Shown here: piece by piece, positions 58,562-64,000 of the stretch
Layout of the letters: each line of letters opens with the position of its first letter
Position numbering within the stretch: the stretch's first letter is position 1
NCBI GenBank assembly: GCA_020081605.1
Contig: JAHREC010000019.1
Coordinates: forward strand, 806,001 to 870,000
Length of the DNA stretch: 64,000 nucleotides
Reading direction: 5' to 3'
From: Albifimbria verrucaria
Taxonomy: Eukaryota; Ascomycota; Sordariomycetes; Hypocreales; Stachybotryaceae
The notes under the pieces: model-generated
Databases searched by the model: none
Told to the model about the DNA's origin: nothing
Seen by the model: only the letters and a program-made list of their open reading frames with translations
Program-made: the position numbers and the translations under genes

Positions 58562-60557
58562 ATGCTGTTCGTCGCGCTAAAGATCAGCCTTTTGCTGCTC
58601 TTGTATCCGGTGGTAAAGTTCTTCTATCGCGGTTACAAGATTCGCTCGACTATTAGATCTTTGATCGCTCAGAAGATTGTGAGTTTTCTTATCTGGACCA
58701 TCCCAATGCTCAGCATCGTGTGAAAAGCTTACTGTTCCATAGCCAGTCGCAAGACATTCACTGCTGCTCGGTCATCTGCCCATCTTTGCGGAATTCCGAA
58801 AGCAGCACCCCCGGATATCAATATTTATGTTCTTCACAGCTGGTTCGCCAATAATTTCCAAAAGTTCTTCCCGGGCGAAACAAAACTGCCACCGGTAGTC
58901 TACCTAGACCTTTGGCCGGTAGATGGAATTTACGCTCTGGTCTACGATGCTGTTGCTGGAACCCAATTCACACAGCTTGAAAGCTTACCAAAGATTTCAT
59001 TCCTTACTCGATACTTGACTCCTTTGACAGCGAATAAAGACATCCTTTCTACTGAAGGGAAACAATGGAAAGAGTGGAGGACAGCACTGAATCCCTGTTT
59101 TAGCCCTCGCAACATCAACGCACTTCTTCCAGACCTTATGGAGGAAGTCCTTGTTTTTTCAAATGGATTGAAACAGGTGGCCGGGCCATCTGGGTCATTT
59201 GGAACGGTCATCCAGCTGGAAAAAGGACGACAAATCTATCATTCGATGTCATCGCCAGAGCAACAATGTGATTGAATCCTTCCCAAAGTACCTGTATGGT
59301 TCTGTTGTTGACAAGATCTAGAAATATGCATTTGCACGAACAGACAAGGCCTGAAGCCAGCTCTCTGCAGCGCGCTTTTTACGGACAGATGCTTGCAATG
59401 GGGGCACAGACACACCCGTTGGGTAGGCTGTTAACGTGGACTCCTTGGTATCGCGCCCGCATCTCGAAAAACAACCGAGTCATTCACAATACTTTGGAAC
59501 CCCAGATCCGAAAAAAGCTTAATCTTGAAGTGGATAGAATGAACAACAGCAAATCACAGACGTTGATGGACGTTGCTCTTTTGGCACTGACAAGTGGAAG
59601 TTCCACCACGCTCCCGGAGGCACCTGATGAAAGCTTCATTGAGATACTCATCAGCAACATCAAATCTTTCATATTCGCCGGCCACGACACCCTGGCTTCT
59701 ACCATCTGTTTCCTGGTGAAATGCCTCGAAGATAATCCGGAGTGTCTAGAGACACTTCGAGCTGAGCATGACTCTGTGCTCGGGAAAGATGTCGATTCAG
59801 CTGCTACACGACTGCAAGAGGCACCTCACATTCTGAATTCCTTACATTATACACTGGCCGTAATCAAAGAAGTCCTTAGAATCTATCCTCTGGCATCCAC
59901 TATGCGTGAAGGACAAAGGGGCTTCTATCTGACAGTTCCCGGATCGTCAATTCAGTACCCAACTGAAGGAGCCGGCCTCTGGCTATCCACTCATTGGATC
60001 CAAACCAGCCCAGATTACTGGCCAGAAGCCAACAAGTTCCGACCCGAACGCTGGCTGGTTGAAGAAGGACACCCACTACGCCCAATGAAGGATACATGGA
60101 TTCCATTTTCTGCTGGTTCGTACTCAAGAACACCTTGCCACCTTCCGTAAACTAATGAGTAGTTATGCTAATGAACCAATTCCAAAGGGCCCCGTAACTG
60201 TATCGGCATGGAGCTTGCTCTCACGCAGCTTAAGTTGGTAACGATTTTTACGGCTCGAACTTTTGATATCGAACAGGCATGGGAGAAATGGGACGAGCAA
60301 CGGTAAGCAAGATTGTTAATATTCATGCAGCTGCGTGAACGCTAATAAGTGTGAAAATTGCAATACAGTGGCGAAAAAGCGACCCCTCACATGTTGTCAA
60401 TGGAGAGCGTTTGTATGCAGTCGGTGAAGGCGCGGTGAGTAACTCCACCTGGTGCTCATGTAGGCCAGCTGAAAGAAAGCTCTGACATTATTCCCATCAG
60501 GTGCATCCCAAGGATGGCATGCCAGTGCACGTAAGGCTTCGTAAACGGGAAATCTAA
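58562..60557 (+). CDS. Cytochrome P450, third in the cluster (different subfamily)
   Basis: Exon 1, 58562-58678 (MLFVALKISLLLLYPVVKFF), is an ER anchor; exon 2 starts at 58743 with ARHSLLLGHLPIFAEF. Landmarks: EWRTALNPCFSPRNINALL (C-helix), FIFAGHDTLASTICFLVKCL (I-helix), VIKEVLRIYPLAST (ExxR), FRPERWLVEEGHP and a haem loop IPFSAGPRNCIGMELA that is split by a 69 bp intron. Two small 3' exons carry VNGERLYAVGEG and end in VRLRKREI at 60557. It is a class with AGxD/ET and RNCIG motifs, unlike the other two P450s. Breaks: the C-run 58808-58812 and A-run 59220-59224 need one base each, and the QR|GEK join near 60370 is also off frame. It probably catalyses a hydroxylation in the same pathway. Confidence 0.85.
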
Positions 60558-61437
60558 TTGTGCAGTTCTGTTGGTTCACGATGGGCCATTGGCTATTTTT
60601 CTGATAAATAGGCAAAGGACAAGCTATGATGTCTCAGATGGTGCAGTAACATGTGTATGGTTGAAGCTGCAACTACGCATCAGTGTGTTCTTCAGCTGGG
60701 GTAAACGGGAAACTTGCTTGCTTTAACAACGGACCTCTGGCTGAATAACCCATCATCCCTCTCTCGTGAATGTCATAAATGAAATTTCTTCACTTTTCGA
60801 ACATGACATCAGACAATGGAGTTGCATTATATTACATTGATGGATTCATGACAAATTAGTGCTTTTTCTACCATGACAATTTGAACTCGTTCATTTATGT
60901 TCTTCTATGGCCGACCTGCACTGTGTGTCGTAAACCATGTAGAAGGCCTTCACGGATTGGTCTTCATTTATTTTAAGTATTATTGTCATTTATACTCGAA
61001 GTTTCACATATATAGATGGACCATTGAAGAATGTGACATACAAACTTGGTTCCTTACCTGTTCGACCTTATTCTTCCACTTAATACACTCTATCGTAGTA
61101 AGGCTATATCGAATGACTTTCCCTTCGAACAGCCATAAGCATCCCAATGTGAAAGCACAGGGGATAATAAATCTGAGATTAGAGTCTCATCTAGTTTATA
61201 CCTTTGCTACCTCTGTAGAACTCCCTCTTCTGTCGTTTGATAGGTCTCTCTAGCACATGGTATGGCTGCAACTTAAACAAAATCATGATGTTCGAGGAGA
61301 CACATATTCAATACTAGTTTCGAAGCAAAATAAGTTTATATGGAGTGTACACGTAGGTTTTATGCAACGTCAAACCAAGCTGCGTTATTCCCCATGCAGT
61401 GTTGGCCATGAGAATATCACCAAGGTTATACAATTGC
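60558..61437. other. Intergenic between convergent third P450 and MFS genes
   Basis: About 880 bp, AT-rich. Nothing coding was recognised apart from the 61133-61232 similarity to 58418-58510. Confidence 0.4.
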
Positions 61438-62940
61438 TTATAATTTTACCCAGAAGCCCTTGAAGTCTTTCCTTCTCTTGACTTCGCGCGCCATAACCAG
61501 TACCACAAAGCCGGCTATCATACAGGATCCTGCGAACATCTGCGCTCCAAGATAACCACCTTGACCGCCAACTAATACACCCGAAAGGGGAGGGCCTATG
61601 AGAGCCCCGAAACCGATCACGGTAAACATCATTCCCAACAAGGTTCCCTGCCTCGCAACGTCAAACACCACGCTAGACAATGCTGAAGGGGCAAGAGACT
61701 GCACACCACCCATGCAGAGACTGAAAAACACAGTCCACACATATAATCCTGTTGTGCTCTTTACACCAGACCATGCATATATGGCTATAGCGGTTAATGC
61801 CACATGTGCCATGAACACGTTCAGCGGCCCTATATTGAGAGCGATGATGCTAGGAAACAGGCGGCTGATAATTCCCACACCATTCAACACCAAAATAAGA
61901 TTCAACGAATCTTGGTACGTCAATCCCTGAACACTTCGTCCATAAGACCCGAGGAAGAAGAAGGGAAGAAACACTCCTATGTAGGCCTACATTGCAAGAA
62001 TTAAGTGCTGCTTTTTATCATTGCAGTGTTTTCGAGAGGAGACTGCGATTCCATGGCAGTTGCGGTGCTTACCAGAAATGACCCGAGGCTGAAGAGGGTA
62101 TACTCGAGCGACTGAAAGGCGCTCCCATCAATTATGGGTTTCGATGTGCTCGTGTCAAACTTCCGAGGCTTGATCGTCATCAGTGACAGTATCAAAGTCA
62201 CCAGTTGGACAAATCCAATAATTCTTGTAGTCCAACCGAACCCAATCGTGGGCATCAGCGTCCTGGCAATGCTGGGAAATACAAGTCCACCCACCGTGCT
62301 TCCACAGGCTGCGACAGCCATGGCGAGAGCTCTCTTGCTGGTAAAGTAGGTTGAAATGACTGCCATTGCTGGTGTAAATACCAAGCCGTTACCTAGCCCG
62401 CAGCACACGCCCTGGGCCAAGAAGAGCTGCCAGTATGTCGTGGAGACTGACGCTGTGAATGTGCCGAGCAAAATTAGAAGACAGCCCGCAGTCACGGTGC
62501 TTCGAAAATAACCTGCATCGACAAGTGCACCAGCTGCGCTTCCGATAAAGAATAGAAGAAAAACCTCAAAGGATCCTATCCAGGCAACATCAGAGGATGA
62601 ACGGCCCAATGTCGTAGTAAAATACAACTGGAAAACGCCAAACGACGTGAAAACACCCCTAGTTTTGGTCAATTACCGCCATGCGTGTCGGTAGAAAGTA
62701 GTTATACCATGTATTCATTACTACAAAGAACCCGGAAAGGACTGGCTATGGATAAGTTGCTGTTGCACGTGCGGCGGGACATCATCACCACTTACCGGAC
62801 ATCCAAGCCCAGAATCCACCATCGGGTGCCATGACTGCCGACGCAGGAAGTGTTTCAACTGGCATGTTTTCGATGACCAGGGCGTCTGCGAGAGATGTAG
62901 ACAAAGTTACTTGAGGGGGATTGCTTGTCTTTAAAGTCAT
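61438..62940 (-). CDS. MFS monocarboxylate-transporter-like permease (cluster exporter candidate)
   Basis: ATG at 62940; four exons meet at WMS|VLSGFF, NTW|GVFTSF and SFL|AYIGVF in a clean frame. MCT-family hallmark APDGGFWAWMSVLSGFFVV precedes TM1. GALVDAGYFRSTVTAGCLLI, GLGNGLVFTPAMAVISTYF, RALAMAVAACGSTVGGLVFP and GFGWTTRIIGF follow in the N-half. GSYGRSVQGLTYQDSLN, LFPSIIALNIGPLN, MGGVQSLAPSALSSVVF and GFGALIGPPLSGVL fill the C-half, and a basic tail KREVKR-like region ends at 61438. Fungal MCT-like MFS proteins occur widely and include exporters in metabolite clusters; substrate is unknown. Position between P450s and the metallo-hydrolase gene favours a cluster role. Confidence 0.88.
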
Positions 62941-63779
62941 CCTACTTTGCCCAAGAACTTGAAATAACAGAGGAGGAAAGCAAACAGGTGTATCGGTAAT
63001 ACGAAAATAGATAAGAGTGTTATCGATTAATCAACATCTCAAGAAGAAATAAAGATATCATCAAGCAGCAAAGGCAGGACATTAATACATATAGTTTTGT
63101 AGATAACAATATGAAACAACTTAGATATTGAATGCCTTAGCAAGAGCCCTAAATGAATTTCGTAATTTCTGCACCAGTTTTCTTTACCTCACACCCCTTG
63201 CAGTACCTTGGGAAGTATTGACTCGTACTGATTACGAGTAAATATCCACGTAATCACCATGTTGACTTTGTAGAAATTTTAAAGGCTTGACGTGGGAGAT
63301 TTTAGCGCCGGCATTGGCGCGGAAACACGGGACAACATAATTCACTAAGCTGAATCTGGTGACATAACCCGTCGGCCACTAGGAAGGCTTGATGGCGATG
63401 ATCGCAGGAATGGTCCTTGCAACATCCTATTACAAAACGATGCCCAGGGTTTATCAGCGATGAGGCACATTTCTTCCAACTTTGTTTCCCGAATACAAGC
63501 ATTCATAAGCAGGCTGTTTCTATTTGTAAGATTTGCAAATTTCGCAACCGAAAATGCCGTGGTAACCATCAAGTGCAAAGCATTGGACCCCTAGAGGCTG
63601 TCTATACGCTCAAGGCGGGTACAGTGAACAGCCACCAACTCCCTAATATATAAGCCTTCCAAAGCTGTTTTACCGTTCCATTCGACAATCAAATCTGCAA
63701 GACTTATTATCACCGACCCTCCTAACAGCCTCTATCATATCGTGCTCTTTCTTGTCCTAGCAGAGACTCAATTCCAATC
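62941..63779. other. Divergent promoter region, MFS and metallo-beta-lactamase-fold genes
   Basis: About 840 bp; no gene recognised. A plus-strand frame here shows a partial CX2CX6C pattern that I do not accept as a zinc cluster. Confidence 0.4.
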
Positions 63780-64000
63780 ATGGATGGCCCCAACCCCAAC
63801 AGCACTGTGAGCATTACCTTCATTGGAACTGCCACCGCTATCATTGATATCGCCGGAGTCAAATTTTTGACAGACCCCTTCTTCTCGCCGGCCGGTACAT
63901 CTTTCGATGTTGCACCAGGTATCGTCCTGACAAACTCGCACGACCCTTCTCTCAACATGAGGGACCTTCCACCCATCGACGCCGTTCTCCTTAGCCATGA
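63780..64000 (+). CDS. Metallo-beta-lactamase-fold hydrolase (UlaG-like), N-terminal part, cut by window end
   Basis: ATG 63780 begins MDGPNPNSTVSITFIGTATA followed by IIDIAGVKFLTDPFFSPAGT, the beta-hairpin start typical of UlaG-like metallo-beta-lactamase superfamily proteins. LPPIDAVLLSH-D at the end is the first half of the HxHxDH metal motif, cut at base 64000. Such proteins hydrolyse lactones, esters or thioesters, and several fungal clusters include one. Function here cannot be decided because the metal site and C-terminal half are outside. There are no introns in the visible part and the frame is clean. It is transcribed rightward, away from the MFS gene, so the cluster probably continues beyond the window. 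Confidence 0.85.
   Translation, partial: MDGPNPNSTVSITFIGTATAIIDIAGVKFLTDPFFSPAGTSFDVAPGIVLTNSHDPSLNMRDLPPIDAVLLSH

Noticed and set aside
63525..63557. CX2CX6C pattern resembling half of a Zn2Cys6 DNA-binding domain
   Set aside because: The second half (three further cysteines) is missing in all frames nearby, and the surrounding sequence is not protein-like.
1..64000. Introns as an explanation for the frame breaks
   Set aside because: At the breaks listed, the two frames abut within a few codons with no room for GT...AG. Single-base gaps in homopolymers explain them better.
1..64000. CRISPR arrays, rRNA or tRNA genes
   Set aside because: No regularly spaced repeats of that type, and no rRNA or cloverleaf sequence was recognised by eye. 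A tRNA scan could still reveal one.

Overview
The window is nuclear DNA of a filamentous ascomycete (Pezizomycotina). Genes carry short 50-80 bp spliceosomal introns with GTAAGT/GTGAGT donors and CTAAC-type branch sites. The families are typical of this group: fungal 7TM rhodopsin-domain proteins, NACHT proteins with a lipase-like N-terminus, DUF3712, GPI-anchored proteins and multi-intron P450s. Resemblance of the housekeeping proteins suggests Sordariomycetes, probably Hypocreales; that placement is inference.

Layout. 1-11.1 kb is a compact, GC-rich core block: RAD5 helicase (-, cut by the window start), NDUFAF6-like complex I assembly factor (+), mitochondrial ribosomal protein MRP17 (+), DCN1 neddylation factor (-) and DPB11/Rad4 BRCT scaffold (+). 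11.3-19 kb holds cell-surface and membrane genes: a Ser/Gly-rich secreted protein, a GPI-type protein, a DUF3712 protein and a cytochrome b5-like protein. 19.5-45 kb is accessory, patchy and AT-rich in places: a lipase-NACHT-ankyrin NLR-like gene, a DHA2-type MFS transporter, an isochorismatase-like hydrolase, a divergent kinase-like/companion pair, a J-domain plus alpha/beta-hydrolase gene, a 7TM protein, dispersed repeats and gene relics. 46-64 kb looks like part of a biosynthetic gene cluster: three P450s, a GMC oxidoreductase, a 7TM protein, an MCT-like MFS exporter and the start of a metallo-beta-lactamase-fold gene. No backbone synthase is visible, so it would have to lie right of the window or elsewhere.

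Reading-frame warning. About two dozen positions, in conserved genes (rad5, MRP17, DPB11) as well as accessory ones, need one added base, nearly always in a short homopolymer, to restore an otherwise conserved protein. The simplest reading is homopolymer under-calling in a long-read assembly rather than mass pseudogenisation. CDS intervals below therefore run across such breaks, and each entry says where they are. Eight genes read cleanly from end to end: the NDUFAF6-like gene, DCN1, the GPI protein at 14 kb, cytochrome b5, the first P450, GMC, the second 7TM protein and the MCT-like MFS.
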